Positions 1 to 9,110 of a DNA stretch of 64,000 bases are shown in pieces. The DNA lies in NCBI GenBank assembly GCA_937906995.1, contig CALESB010000022.1, forward strand, positions 6,498 to 70,497, given 5' to 3'. Positions within the stretch are counted from its first letter, which is position 1; the number at the start of each line of letters is the position of its first letter. Source of the DNA: an uncultured Sutterella sp. (GTDB lineage Bacteria; Pseudomonadota; Gammaproteobacteria; Burkholderiales; Burkholderiaceae_F). The notes below the pieces were generated by a model. It did no database searches, was not told the origin of the DNA, and saw nothing but the letters and a program-made list of their open reading frames with translations. The position numbers and the translations under genes are program-made.

Positions 1-330
1 TAGTGCTCCCATTAAAGCAGCATCTTGTAGATGAGATTGAGCATTTTGTCCCCATTTTCTTGGCAAGCGTAGAATTTCATAGGGACTCCCATTTTGTTTA
101 TTCTCTGCCTCAATGGCTTGAATAACGGGGGCATAGAGCGACTCGTAAGGACTACCACTTTCTGGCATCAAAATGGCAATCTTAGGCTTGTTGCTGATTG
201 GTTGAGTCAAAGGCGCAGGCGCCTCTTTTGTAAAGTCAATTGCAAACGGAATTGCAGCTTGAGCAAAACTCGTTGCACTAAAGGTCGCTAAAATAGCCAC
301 ACTAAGAACTTGAAATAGACGGATATTCAC
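1..330 (-). CDS. Penicillin-binding protein activator, LpoA/LppC-like (partial)
   Basis: Reading the minus strand from a GTG at 330 gives an open frame of 110 codons that runs off the left edge. It begins MNIRLFQVLSVAILATFSAT followed by SFAQA, a convincing signal peptide. The mature part reads KPKIAILMPESGSPYESLYA, which looks like the start of a periplasmic-binding-type fold. In proteobacteria the gene divergent from rsmI is usually lpoA/lppC (YraM), an outer-membrane activator of PBP1A, so position and fold agree. No lipobox cysteine is visible at the expected place, so lipidation is unsupported. An in-frame ATG at 342 is an alternative start. Both starts overlap or abut the rsmI start, so the two promoters must lie inside each other's genes. 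The call rests on context plus about 110 residues. Confidence 0.6.
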   Translation of the reverse strand, partial: MNIRLFQVLSVAILATFSATSFAQAAIPFAIDFTKEAPAPLTQPISNKPKIAILMPESGSPYESLYAPVIQAIEAENKQNGSPYEILRLPRKWGQNAQSHLQDAALMGAL

Positions 331-331
331 G

Positions 332-1240
332 ATGCAATCCATGACGAACCAATGGTCCGAACAGTTATTAATGCAAAAGGCGGGGCTCAATACTCAGAGT
401 TTCCCCAGCGCTGCACTTTATATTGTAGGGCTTCCAATCGGAAATTCTGCAGACATCACTCTACGAGCTTTATGGATTTTAGCCATGGCAGATGTGATCG
501 CGGCAGAGGATACGAGAGAAACCAAAAAACTTTTGGAACGCTTTTCCATTTCAGTTCCAACGATTAGCGTACGGGAACACAATGAAATAGCTCAATCCCA
601 TATGATAATTGAACGTCTCGAAAAGGGCGAGAGGGTTGCTCTTGTGACTGATGCTGGTACACCTGCGGTATCAGATCCAGGGGCAAGAGTGGTACGGGCA
701 GTACAAGAGGCTGGTTATCGTGTTATTCCGATACCAGGAGCAAGTGCAGTAGTGACTGCATTGTCAGCAGCGGGTTTAGAGCCAGGCGGTTTTCATTTCG
801 TTGGCTTTTTGCCTCCACAGCCTAAAGCACGTCGAGAAGCCATTAAATCACTAGCTCGTCATAAGGAAAGCTTTGTTATCTATGAGGCTCCTCATCGTAT
901 TGTTGATGTTTTGCTGGATATGGCAGAAGCATTGCAACAAGACAGACGAGTGGTCGTGGCTAGGGAGATTACAAAGAAATTTGAGACTTTTTCTGCGCTG
1001 CCGGCCTCTGATTTGGCTCAATGGGCTCAAACTCATGAACCAAGAGGGGAGTATGTCGTTTTGGTCGATGAGTCCAAAGACGAAAAAGGCTTAACATTGT
1101 CAGATAAAGAGGCTCTTTGGGTCTTGGCTTTAGCAAAGGCTATGCCAAGCTCTAAGGCGGCTGCAACAGCGGCCAAGATCACAGGATTTTCTCGTGATGA
1201 AATTTACCAATGGATCTTGGCCAATAAACCGGAAAATTAA
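332..1240 (+). CDS. rsmI: 16S rRNA (cytidine-1402-2'-O)-methyltransferase RsmI
   Basis: 302 residues. RsmI is a SAM-dependent enzyme that 2'-O-methylates C1402 in the decoding centre of 16S rRNA. Family hallmarks are visible: LYIVGLPIGNSADITLRAL near residues 29-47, AEDTRETKKLL near 58-68, VTDAGTPAVSDPGARVV near 105-121, and PIPGASAVVTALSAAGL in the tetrapyrrole-methylase-like fold. The ATG at 332 has a GGA eight bases upstream; an ATG at 341 is possible but is spaced worse. It is divergent from the LpoA-like gene, as in many proteobacteria. Its stop codon overlaps the convergent ttcA stop by four bases. Confidence 0.95.
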   Translation: MQSMTNQWSEQLLMQKAGLNTQSFPSAALYIVGLPIGNSADITLRALWILAMADVIAAEDTRETKKLLERFSISVPTISVREHNEIAQSHMIIERLEKGERVALVTDAGTPAVSDPGARVVRAVQEAGYRVIPIPGASAVVTALSAAGLEPGGFHFVGFLPPQPKARREAIKSLARHKESFVIYEAPHRIVDVLLDMAEALQQDRRVVVAREITKKFETFSALPASDLAQWAQTHEPRGEYVVLVDESKDEKGLTLSDKEALWVLALAKAMPSSKAAATAAKITGFSRDEIYQWILANKPEN

Positions 1241-2139
1241 AGGTTGTCCTCTAAGTCTTTATCGCGTAAGGCATCAGGAATTAAAGCCTGAAAGTCATAG
1301 ATCGATTTATCCATCAAATGTGATGGGGCAACTCGTGTCATACTCATCAAGATGTTATAGATACGGCTGTCATAGTCTTGATCCCATTGACGAATTAGGG
1401 CTTTAATTTCAGCACGCTTTTTATTTTCAATTTTTCGACAAATTTCTTTAGAAACAATTGGATAATTTCTATATTTGACCCAACGTTCAATTTCATATTC
1501 GCGCACATAGACAAGAGGGCGAATAATGACATTTTTGCCATCATCACTACGAAGTATCGGTGGCATTCCTTTTAGACGTCCACCGTAGAACATATTTAAG
1601 AGAAGTGTACTGACAATGTCATCCATATGATGACCAAGGGCAATTTTTGTTACCCCCATTTCTTTAGCAACTCGATAAATAATTCCACGTCGCAGGCGTG
1701 AGCAAACTGAACAAACGTTACGTCCTTCAGGAATTACTCGTTGTACGATTGACCATGTGTCTTGATCTTCAATATGGTAGGGGACACCAACTTTTTCCAA
1801 GTAGTTTGGAATAACATCTTTGGGAAAGTTAGGCAGGTGTTGATCAACATTGACCGCTAGAAGATCAAAATGAACTGGCGCTCGTTTTTGTAGTTTCATT
1901 AAGACATCTAGTAAGACATAGCTATCTTTACCACCGGACATACAAACCATGACTTTGTCACCCTCTTCGATCATGCCAAAGTCAGTGATAGCCTTGCCGG
2001 CTAGGCGCATAATGCGCTTCTCATTTTTCTTTTCTGCCACTGACTTTTTTGTACGATTGGGGCTAAGTTCAAAGCTTTCAGGTAAAGACTCTTGAGCGCT
2101 TGATGTGTCGGGGACAATTGGAATAACATGGTCAGGCAT
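1237..2139 (-). CDS. ttcA: tRNA 2-thiocytidine synthetase TtcA
   Basis: 300 residues. TtcA thiolates cytidine 32 of certain tRNAs using ATP and a [4Fe-4S] cluster. The PP-loop SGGKDS sits at residues 68-73. The cluster-binding pair CSVC is at 143-146, followed by the typical RLRRGIIYRVA, and a third cysteine lies in EICRKIENKKRAEIK. GHHMDDIVSTLLLNMFYGG is also a family signature. The first ~40 residues are a variable, probably disordered extension. It is the last gene of the slt-cca-folB-ttcA string and overlaps the end of folB by eight bases, so translational coupling is likely. Confidence 0.96.
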   Translation of the reverse strand: MPDHVIPIVPDTSSAQESLPESFELSPNRTKKSVAEKKNEKRIMRLAGKAITDFGMIEEGDKVMVCMSGGKDSYVLLDVLMKLQKRAPVHFDLLAVNVDQHLPNFPKDVIPNYLEKVGVPYHIEDQDTWSIVQRVIPEGRNVCSVCSRLRRGIIYRVAKEMGVTKIALGHHMDDIVSTLLLNMFYGGRLKGMPPILRSDDGKNVIIRPLVYVREYEIERWVKYRNYPIVSKEICRKIENKKRAEIKALIRQWDQDYDSRIYNILMSMTRVAPSHLMDKSIYDFQALIPDALRDKDLEDNL

Positions 2140-2515
2140 TTCGAATCCTAAAAATTTCTATACCAGCACTTTCAACAGTTTCATATGCTTGTGTTTTTTC
2201 ACTACGGACCAAGACGGCTTTGACTCGTTGGTCAGATAGTAGTTCGTCGGCGATTTTATCAACCATTGTTTCCTGGAGATCAATGTGTTTCTCATTGATA
2301 TGATGATCAACAGCAGCAACGCCTAAATCATAGTTATAGGCGTTATTTAAATCATCCTTCTCATCGCTTGTAGTCACAAAAATCTCAATGTTAAAAATGA
2401 CAGGTTGACGAGTATCTTTTTCACTGTCATAGGCGCCTATAAATACATCTCTTTGAATATTTTTGAGAATAATGCGTCGACATTGGCAAAGTTCGGGGTG
2501 TAAGTACCAGCTCAT
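2132..2515 (-). CDS. folB: Dihydroneopterin aldolase FolB
   Basis: 127 residues, the usual length. FolB converts dihydroneopterin to 6-hydroxymethyl-dihydropterin and glycolaldehyde in folate synthesis. The recognisable stretches are the early ILKNIQRDVFIGAYDSEK and the YDLGVAAVDHHINEKHIDLQ region, which corresponds to the family's Y...V...I motif and substrate pocket, followed by ETMVDKIADELL. Its ATG overlaps the cca stop by four bases and its end overlaps ttcA by eight, indicating one transcript. The first ~12 residues look like an extra N-terminal strand. Confidence 0.9.
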   Translation of the reverse strand: MSWYLHPELCQCRRIILKNIQRDVFIGAYDSEKDTRQPVIFNIEIFVTTSDEKDDLNNAYNYDLGVAAVDHHINEKHIDLQETMVDKIADELLSDQRVKAVLVRSEKTQAYETVESAGIEIFRIRNA

Positions 2516-3591
2516 AAGTTATCTTTAATAGCTGCAATACGAGCAGCATTTAGTTGTAATGGAATTTCCTTTTTATTGAGGCAACGACTTGCAATCTCTC
2601 CTGCATTGATACTTAACGCAGCTTTTAAGGCCCTGTTCCATAGAGTTTTATCGATATTTTTAAATACTGTTGCTAAACACAGCAGTAGTTGGAATCTTTC
2701 AGGACGTCGGAAGGCATCAGCAGTTTGAAACAGAGTGTTCATTGCTTCAGGTGTAGAAATAAAGAGATCTTTGGATCTTAGCCATAAGCGGCATAAATCC
2801 ATAATGTCACTACTAGGTTTAAATTTATCAAAGAATGCATTTAACGTCTCGAGGCTATTAACATTTGACGTTAAAATTGCGAACTTTACAGCCTCATCTA
2901 GCTCTGATAAGCAAGCTTTATTCAAGACTGCTAGGAGTTCTTGAGTTAGATTAAGATTCTGAAAAAGCTTTTGTCCGAGTCCACATGTATAAAGTGTTTG
3001 AATGAAGCGATCGCAGTGGGCATGGGTAAAGGCTTTTCTCATTTCAAGAAACACTCGTTCAGGCACAAGTGCGTCAGCTTCTCCATTTACAACCATTTGC
3101 CTCATTAGGTTCATCGTTTCTGGGGCGATGCTAAATTCTGGTAATTTTGCTGAAAATCGAGCAACTCTAAGGATTCTTACGGGATCTTCTTCAAAGGCAT
3201 CAGAAACATGGCGTAAAACTTTATTTCGAATATCACAGATGCCATGGTAAGGATCAAAAACTGTATCCCCTTGCATAGCGATGGCATTAATCGTGAGATC
3301 TCGGCGTTTTAAATCTTCTTCTAATGTAACTTCTGGGGCAGCATGGAACCTAAAACCATGATAACCCGGCGCAATTTTTCTCTCAGTTCGAGCTAGGGCA
3401 TATTCCTCGTGCTTTTTAGGGTCGAGAAAAACAGGAAAATCTTTTCCAATGGGTAAGAATCCTTTAGCCCTCATTTCTTTAGGAGTTGATCCGACAACGA
3501 CCCAATCACGATCTCCTTCAGGAATATCATAATGGAGCTCTTGTCGTAAAAAATGATCTCGAACATAGCCACCGACTAAATAAATTTGCAT
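2512..3591 (-). CDS. cca: CCA tRNA nucleotidyltransferase
   Basis: 359 residues. It adds or repairs the 3'-CCA end of tRNAs. The class II nucleotidyltransferase head is clear: IYLVGGYVRDHFL at the start, DRDWVVVGSTPKEM carrying the metal-binding acidic pair, LKRRDLTINAIAM, and DPVRILRVARFSAK. The protein is shorter than the ~410-residue gammaproteobacterial enzyme, and I cannot see a clear HD phosphohydrolase motif in its second half, so the extra phosphatase and phosphodiesterase activities of E. coli Cca may be missing. It starts two bases after the slt stop and overlaps folB by four bases. Confidence 0.92.
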   Translation of the reverse strand: MQIYLVGGYVRDHFLRQELHYDIPEGDRDWVVVGSTPKEMRAKGFLPIGKDFPVFLDPKKHEEYALARTERKIAPGYHGFRFHAAPEVTLEEDLKRRDLTINAIAMQGDTVFDPYHGICDIRNKVLRHVSDAFEEDPVRILRVARFSAKLPEFSIAPETMNLMRQMVVNGEADALVPERVFLEMRKAFTHAHCDRFIQTLYTCGLGQKLFQNLNLTQELLAVLNKACLSELDEAVKFAILTSNVNSLETLNAFFDKFKPSSDIMDLCRLWLRSKDLFISTPEAMNTLFQTADAFRRPERFQLLLCLATVFKNIDKTLWNRALKAALSINAGEIASRCLNKKEIPLQLNAARIAAIKDNL

Positions 3592-3593
3592 GG

Positions 3594-5723
3594 TTAAATC
3601 GTCTCTTCTGCATCAATGGGCTTAGGTGAAATAGTACCAATAACCTCTGATAACCGTTTGAGAGGTTGAGAGCCTTGTTGTGAGTATTCCATCATATTGG
3701 CCATAACGTTTTGAACATAACCACGTGTTTCCGTAAAAGGGATGCTTTCGATGAAAATTGCTCCATCGACGGTTTGTGTCAGACTCGCTCTCCATCGTTT
3801 TGCTCGGTTAGGGCCTGCGTTATAACCCGCTGTAGCCAGAACCATATTTTGGTCTAACCTATCAAGTAAACTACGTAAATATGCGGTTCCTAGACGAATA
3901 TTGGTATTTGCCTCATAAATGGTTGAGGGATCAAAATTCTCGTCTTGTAAGTTTTTAGCAATCCACTTCGCAGTTGTCGGCATGATTTGCATTAGACCAT
4001 TTGCTCCAACAGGAGACTGTGCAACCGAAATGAAACGAGACTCTTGACGAATGAGTCCATAGACCCAATCATCTCTAATTGAGTTTACCTTGGAGTAATT
4101 TTCTATCAAAGCACGATAAGGTCTTGGATAAAGCAGCTCATGATCGATTGGCATAGTTTCTGCCACTCGTTCAGAGGTATTGATCATCCGATGCCACAAG
4201 TGGTTTTGTTGAGCCCACTGAGCGGCAGCCAACAAGTCCCAGGCATTGCCATTGCGTAGTCCCCAATTCCATTCGCGATGCCCATAGTTTAAAAGCGAAA
4301 GATCATAAAATTCTTTTGCGCGTTTAAAACTTTCATTATTCGCAAAAGCTGCAATGTTTTCTTGCGGAGCAGTAGTAGTGCCTGTTGTACGATATTGTGT
4401 TGGCAACCCAAGGGCTTCTGCTGCTAACTTACCGTAAAATGTGCGAATATTTTTCAGTTTCATGAATTCTTGCTTGGCAGCTTTTGGATGCTCCAATTTA
4501 CGGAGCGCATAACCACGCCAGTAAATCCAAGCTTCTTTTTGTCGTAAATTTTGTGGCATCGTATCAATGTACGTACGAACAGACTGCCACTGTGCTTGTC
4601 TTAATGCACTTCGAACACGCCACTCTTGGCAAGCATCAGGGTGTGCCATGTATGGGCTTGAGCAGACGTTTTTCCCTCCTTTAGCGTACCACTGTAAAGC
4701 TTTAGGATCGTGGTCCAGAGCTGCAACATATCCGATGCGTCCCCAAATAGCAGCTCTTTCTTTTTGTGTTAATTGATGATTTATACCTTGTGCAATCTGA
4801 GCAGTTTTCTCGTAATCGTTTCTGGAAAGTTGGTAAGCAGCAATGAGCGCAACATACTTATTTTGGGATTTTAAAGAGCGTTTATTACGTTCAAACCATT
4901 TGTCTGAATTTTCAAGAGCGCTCTTAGCTTGTGAGTCAAGGCGTTTTTTATCGATTAAAAAATCAAGATATTGTTTAGCTTCGTCAATGCGTCCTTGTTG
5001 AATGAGCACAACGGTACGGGCATAGGCACTGGATGGAACTTTTTCAATCAGGGTTGCGGAGGCTTTTTTGCAGACTTCAAGACTGGCATGACGGGAGCTT
5101 TTTAAAGTCTCTAGTGTTTGACGCTCTAGTCGTAAGAGTTTTTTCTTGTCGTTGGAGGGGGTATTGACTAAAGAATGATAGAGATCCCAACATTGAAACT
5201 CTGGTTCATCAAAGTTCCATACTAAGTTTTTTCGATAGTTAATAAATTTATCCCATTGCTGTTGTTCGTGTAATTGAGGTGCAATAGTTTTGAGCCAATC
5301 CGTTTGAAATCGTTCGGCAATATATTGCCCCTGATATTTCTTTAGAAAATCATGAGCTTCTTTTTCTAAACTAGGACCAACTTTCCCCAGTTTTGAACGC
5401 GTAAGAATAGACCAGGCTCTGACATAGCCATCAAGCAAGAAGCCATTAAGCTTAGTTTCTTCAGGAGATAGACTTGAAAATCGTTGTTCTTCAAAAGCTT
5501 TTTGCAACATTAAGAAGTGTTCTTGCTTAGTTGCTTTTTCTAAGGCAATGGCCTTTTGTTCGGCTTCATCTTGTGTATTTTCTGGAGATTCTATGACAAG
5601 TTGCTTTGTCTTTTCTGATACAGCTTTCTCTAAAGTGGATGCAAAAATACCACTACTAAAGCTTAGAAAAAGCACTAGTAGAATCAGGCGATTTAAGTGG
5701 AAAGGGAATAGACTCAAAAACAT
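3594..5723 (-). CDS. slt: Soluble lytic murein transglycosylase
   Basis: 709 residues with an N-terminal signal peptide (LILLVLFLSFSSGIFASTLE). Slt cleaves the MurNAc-GlcNAc bond in periplasmic peptidoglycan, forming 1,6-anhydro-muropeptides. Most of the protein is a helical superhelix-like region (roughly residues 60-480). The catalytic SLT domain follows (about 540-690), with GLIRQESRF carrying the catalytic glutamate, then GANGLMQIMPTTAKWIAK and ATAGYNAGPNRAKRWR. It is the first gene of the slt-cca-folB-ttcA operon. Its ATG lies only 23 bases from the divergent cyclo-ligase gene, so their promoters must overlap the coding starts. Confidence 0.93.
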   Translation of the reverse strand: MFLSLFPFHLNRLILLVLFLSFSSGIFASTLEKAVSEKTKQLVIESPENTQDEAEQKAIALEKATKQEHFLMLQKAFEEQRFSSLSPEETKLNGFLLDGYVRAWSILTRSKLGKVGPSLEKEAHDFLKKYQGQYIAERFQTDWLKTIAPQLHEQQQWDKFINYRKNLVWNFDEPEFQCWDLYHSLVNTPSNDKKKLLRLERQTLETLKSSRHASLEVCKKASATLIEKVPSSAYARTVVLIQQGRIDEAKQYLDFLIDKKRLDSQAKSALENSDKWFERNKRSLKSQNKYVALIAAYQLSRNDYEKTAQIAQGINHQLTQKERAAIWGRIGYVAALDHDPKALQWYAKGGKNVCSSPYMAHPDACQEWRVRSALRQAQWQSVRTYIDTMPQNLRQKEAWIYWRGYALRKLEHPKAAKQEFMKLKNIRTFYGKLAAEALGLPTQYRTTGTTTAPQENIAAFANNESFKRAKEFYDLSLLNYGHREWNWGLRNGNAWDLLAAAQWAQQNHLWHRMINTSERVAETMPIDHELLYPRPYRALIENYSKVNSIRDDWVYGLIRQESRFISVAQSPVGANGLMQIMPTTAKWIAKNLQDENFDPSTIYEANTNIRLGTAYLRSLLDRLDQNMVLATAGYNAGPNRAKRWRASLTQTVDGAIFIESIPFTETRGYVQNVMANMMEYSQQGSQPLKRLSEVIGTISPKPIDAEETI

Positions 5724-5746
5724 GCTATTACTCTAATAGAAAACCT

Positions 5747-6301
5747 ATGAAAAAATCGCAGATTCGACAAAAAATTTTGTTAAAACGTTCTACTGCTCAT
5801 TCTGATCGGGTATGTTCTGCTTTAAATCAGCACCTGTATAAGTACCTTTTAACTCAGTCATGTCACTGTATTGGTTTTTATTTTCCTATTCGTAATGAAA
5901 TAAGTTTACTCAATACAATTGCTTTGCTTGAAAAAGACTTTGAGTTTGCTTTGCCGAAAATTGTTGATGGCCAGATGGAGTTTTATCGGTGGGTTTCGTG
6001 TGAAGCTATCACCAGAGATGAGTTAGGCGTGCCGGCGCCGACATCCATGGATGTTGTTGTTCCAGAGCTAATTTTGATTCCTTGTTTAGCGATGGATCAA
6101 CGGGGATACCGGTTAGGATATGGTCAAGGTTGGTATGACCGGTATCTGAATAGGTACCCCACGATAAAAACCATCGGCATTGTAGCGAATCAGTTTTTAT
6201 TTAAGCAATTACCGACTGAATCCCAAGATCATCCTTTGCGCGCTGCCATTTCTGAGACAGGTATGGTGCTATTTAATGAGCGCAGGATTGACGCCAGTTA
6301 A
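5747..6301 (+). CDS. ygfA: 5-formyltetrahydrofolate cyclo-ligase
   Basis: 184 residues. It converts 5-formyl-THF to 5,10-methenyl-THF with ATP, returning a storage or inhibitory folate to the pool. The family signature GYGQGWYDRYLNRYP is near residues 125-139, and an N-terminal basic QIRQKILLKR and FYFPIRNEISLL fit the ATP-binding and substrate regions. It is a single gene divergent from slt, and its 3' end overlaps the convergent MATE gene by 29 bases. Overlapping stops of this size mean opposing transcripts share sequence. Confidence 0.93.
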   Translation: MKKSQIRQKILLKRSTAHSDRVCSALNQHLYKYLLTQSCHCIGFYFPIRNEISLLNTIALLEKDFEFALPKIVDGQMEFYRWVSCEAITRDELGVPAPTSMDVVVPELILIPCLAMDQRGYRLGYGQGWYDRYLNRYPTIKTIGIVANQFLFKQLPTESQDHPLRAAISETGMVLFNERRIDAS

Positions 6302-7619
6302 GGCGCTTCCAAAAGAAGCCAACACAGAGTAAAACGATAGTGTAATAAAACCAGTCAGCGGTCCAAACGGTGGCAATTTGCTCAGCCCAGTGAGTGACCC
6401 ACCAGCAGTAAGCCGTATAGGCAAAGATTGAAATTAATGAAATAAGCATTGACTCACGAGTTGCACCAAGAAAACCAAAAGCTAGAAAATAGTGATAGGC
6501 CGGCACACAGATTAAATAGCTTGACAGCATTACTCGTAAGGAATCAATGCTATCAAGGCGCAGGGATTCGATATCTGTAAATAGCATTAGTAGTGGCTGT
6601 GGCCAGAGTGCAATGATAAGCGCAAGTGGCAAGGTAATGAAAATAGAAAGTTTTAAACCTCTAAACATCATGCCATCAACATCTTTGGCTCGATTTTCAC
6701 CCAATAAGTTTGCACCAATGGAACCACATGTTGAACCAAAGGCATGAACGATAATAAACATAAGATTGCTAAAAGAGCGGGTGATATTACAAATGGCTAG
6801 TGCCCTCTCTCCCATATGCTCAACCCATACAAAAAAGAGTAGCCAACTGGTCATGATGATTGTTTCTTGCAACATCATGTATCGGCCTAGCTTAAACAAC
6901 TCACATTGAAGCTGTTTGTCGATACCTGTCCAAAGGAAAAGATTGTATTTATGATGACAGTTTTTGCTAATGGCATAAAAGGCAAAAAATGCCGCAGTAA
7001 ATAGTTCTGCCAATGTCGAAGCAATGGCAGCTCCAGCGATGCCGAGTGCTGGAATAGGACCGATCCCAAAAATGAGGAAATAGTTAAGAACACAGTTGGT
7101 GGCTACCATGACTATGCTCGAGTAAGTCATAACAGCAGGGCGTAAGATAGCCATGAAAAAGCCACGAAAGGCAATACAGACGAATGCAAAACCAATCCCA
7201 ATCATTCTCCAAACAAAGTAGCTTTGGGCTTCTTGGCGAACATTTTCTGACTGTAGCCCAAATTCAAAAAGAGTAGGAGTGATAAACGGTAATAAGATCG
7301 CCAGCAAAATTAAAAAACCGGCAAAGAAAATCATGCTTTGCATGAAAATCCTGCCAATTTGAGGATAGTTTTTACTTCCATTTGCAATCCCCATTTGAGA
7401 CTGTGCTGCAATGCCGTAGCCCATCGCAACCATTGTAAAAACGAAGAATCCAATGCCGCCAATGGCAGCAGCTCCAACGCTAACTTCACTAACATGACCT
7501 AAAAAAATAACATCAGTGAGTCCAATGATTTGTTCAAGAATCATGCTCATTAACATGGGCATAGATAGCTTGAAAATAGACAAAGTGCTGGTATCTACAG
7601 ATTGTGTATTCATAGTCAA
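6273..7619 (-). CDS. MATE family multidrug efflux transporter
   Basis: 448 residues with about twelve hydrophobic segments in two similar halves, the MATE layout. These proteins exchange Na+ or H+ for cationic drugs across the inner membrane. The N-terminal MLMSMILEQIIGLTDVIFLG and GAAAIGGIGFFVFTMVAMGYGIAAQSQMGIANG match the conserved first half, and IVHAFGSTCGSIGANLLG matches the equivalent part of the second half. The substrate cannot be told from sequence. The start lies directly downstream of the ahcY terminator, so the gene probably has its own promoter or depends on read-through. Confidence 0.88.
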   Translation of the reverse strand: MTMNTQSVDTSTLSIFKLSMPMLMSMILEQIIGLTDVIFLGHVSEVSVGAAAIGGIGFFVFTMVAMGYGIAAQSQMGIANGSKNYPQIGRIFMQSMIFFAGFLILLAILLPFITPTLFEFGLQSENVRQEAQSYFVWRMIGIGFAFVCIAFRGFFMAILRPAVMTYSSIVMVATNCVLNYFLIFGIGPIPALGIAGAAIASTLAELFTAAFFAFYAISKNCHHKYNLFLWTGIDKQLQCELFKLGRYMMLQETIIMTSWLLFFVWVEHMGERALAICNITRSFSNLMFIIVHAFGSTCGSIGANLLGENRAKDVDGMMFRGLKLSIFITLPLALIIALWPQPLLMLFTDIESLRLDSIDSLRVMLSSYLICVPAYHYFLAFGFLGATRESMLISLISIFAYTAYCWWVTHWAEQIATVWTADWFYYTIVLLCVGFFWKRLNWRQSCAH

Positions 7620-7621
7620 AA

Positions 7622-7660
7622 GGAGAAAAAAGCGTTATCCAAATGACTTGGATAACGCCT
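7622..7660 (-). terminator. Intrinsic terminator after ahcY
   Basis: A perfect 11-base-pair hairpin (arms 7632-7642 and 7648-7658, five-base loop) is followed on the minus strand by a run of six T and then further T-rich bases. It lies 28 bases beyond the ahcY stop and just before the MATE start codon. Confidence 0.9.
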
Positions 7661-7685
7661 TGCATTTTAAATTTTCAAATGAAAA

Positions 7686-9080
7686 TTAGTAGCGATAAGA
7701 GTCACTCTTATAGGGGCCTTCTTTAGGAACGCCGATATAAGCAGCTTGTTCTTCAGTTAATTCGGACAATTGGGCATTAAAACTCTTTAATTGTAAACGA
7801 GCGACCTTTTCATCCAAAATCTTCGGTAAGACATAAACGCCAACAGGATACTTGTCCGTGTTAGTGAAAAGCTCAATTTGAGCCAATGTTTGGTTAGCAA
7901 AAGAGCTGGACATAACGTAACTGGGGTGACCCGTAGCGCAACCGAGGTTAACTAAACGACCTTCTGCCAATAAGATGATCTTGTTGCCTGAGGGCAATAA
8001 GATATGGTCAACTTGGGGTTTGATGTTTTCCCATTCGTATTGACGCATGCTAGCAACGTCAATTTCGCTATCAAAGTGACCAATATTGCACACGATAGCT
8101 TCATTTTGCATGCGAATCATGTGGTCATGAGTGATGACGTTAACATTGCCAGTTGCAGTCACAAAGATATTGGCTTTATCGCAAGCCCAATCCATCGTGA
8201 CGACACGATAGCCTTCCATGGCTGCTTGCAATGCACAGATCGGGTCAACTTCTACAACCCAAACTTGAGCGGCTAAAGCTCGCAAGGCTTGCGCACATCC
8301 CTTACCAACATCGCCATAACCAACGACAACTGCTACTTTACCGGCAATCATCACGTCGGTAGCACGTTTAATACCGTCAACTAAGGACTCGCGGCAACCA
8401 TACAGGTTATCAAACTTGGACTTTGTAACAGAGTCATTGACATTCATGGCAGGGAACTTTAAAGCACCCTTAGCAGCCATTTGATAGAGACGGTGTACAC
8501 CAGTTGTGGTTTCTTCGCTTACGCCCTTAATATGAACAATACGCTTAGAGTACCATTGAGGATCACTATCTAAGTGACGAGCGATAGCAGCAAAAAGAGC
8601 AGCTTCTTCGTCATTGTGAGCTGTTGCGATAACAGAACGATCGGATTCTGCTTGAACGCCTAAGTGCAACAATAAAGTGGCATCACCACCATCGTCCAAA
8701 ATCATGTTGGCGAACTTGTCGTCACCCCAGTCAAGAATTCTATGGGTGTACTCCCAGTAGTCTTCAACAGTTTCGCCCTTTACAGCAAAGACGGGGATGC
8801 CTTCGGCAGCGATAGCAGCGGCGGCGTGATCTTGTGTTGAAAAAATATTGCAACTTGCCCAACGAACTTCAGCACCCAAAGCAACCAACGTTTCAATTAA
8901 AACGGCGGTTTGAATTGTCATGTGCAAGGAACCTGCAATGCGTGCTCCCTTTAAAGGTTGTTGATTAGCATATTCTTCACGAATAGCCATCAAACCGGGC
9001 ATTTCAGTTTCTGCGATTTTGATTTCTTTGCGACCCCAATCAGCTAAGCCGATGTCAGCGATCACGGAATTTTGACTCAT
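7686..9080 (-). CDS. ahcY: S-adenosylhomocysteine hydrolase
   Basis: 464 residues from the ATG at 9080, which has AGGAG eight bases upstream; a longer frame exists but would start inside the riboswitch-SD spacer. AhcY splits S-adenosylhomocysteine to homocysteine and adenosine, relieving product inhibition of methyltransferases. Seen: GSLHMTIQTAVLIETLVALGAEV, the NAD-binding GKVAVVVGYGDVGKGCAQALRA, NDSVTKSKFDNLYGCRESL with the catalytic region, and the C-terminal dimerisation tail ending KSDSYRY. The gene is preceded by an SAH riboswitch and followed by a strong terminator. It is therefore probably its own unit, induced when its substrate accumulates. Confidence 0.97.
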   Translation of the reverse strand: MSQNSVIADIGLADWGRKEIKIAETEMPGLMAIREEYANQQPLKGARIAGSLHMTIQTAVLIETLVALGAEVRWASCNIFSTQDHAAAAIAAEGIPVFAVKGETVEDYWEYTHRILDWGDDKFANMILDDGGDATLLLHLGVQAESDRSVIATAHNDEEAALFAAIARHLDSDPQWYSKRIVHIKGVSEETTTGVHRLYQMAAKGALKFPAMNVNDSVTKSKFDNLYGCRESLVDGIKRATDVMIAGKVAVVVGYGDVGKGCAQALRALAAQVWVVEVDPICALQAAMEGYRVVTMDWACDKANIFVTATGNVNVITHDHMIRMQNEAIVCNIGHFDSEIDVASMRQYEWENIKPQVDHILLPSGNKIILLAEGRLVNLGCATGHPSYVMSSSFANQTLAQIELFTNTDKYPVGVYVLPKILDEKVARLQLKSFNAQLSELTEEQAAYIGVPKEGPYKSDSYRY

Positions 9081-9110
9081 GAAAGAGACTCCTAAAAAAG
9101 TTTTCAAAAA

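Noticed and set aside
94..291. Plus-strand open frame of 65 codons at the left edge
   Set aside because: It lies opposite the minus-strand LpoA-like frame, which has a signal peptide and runs off the edge; the plus frame has no recognisable protein features.
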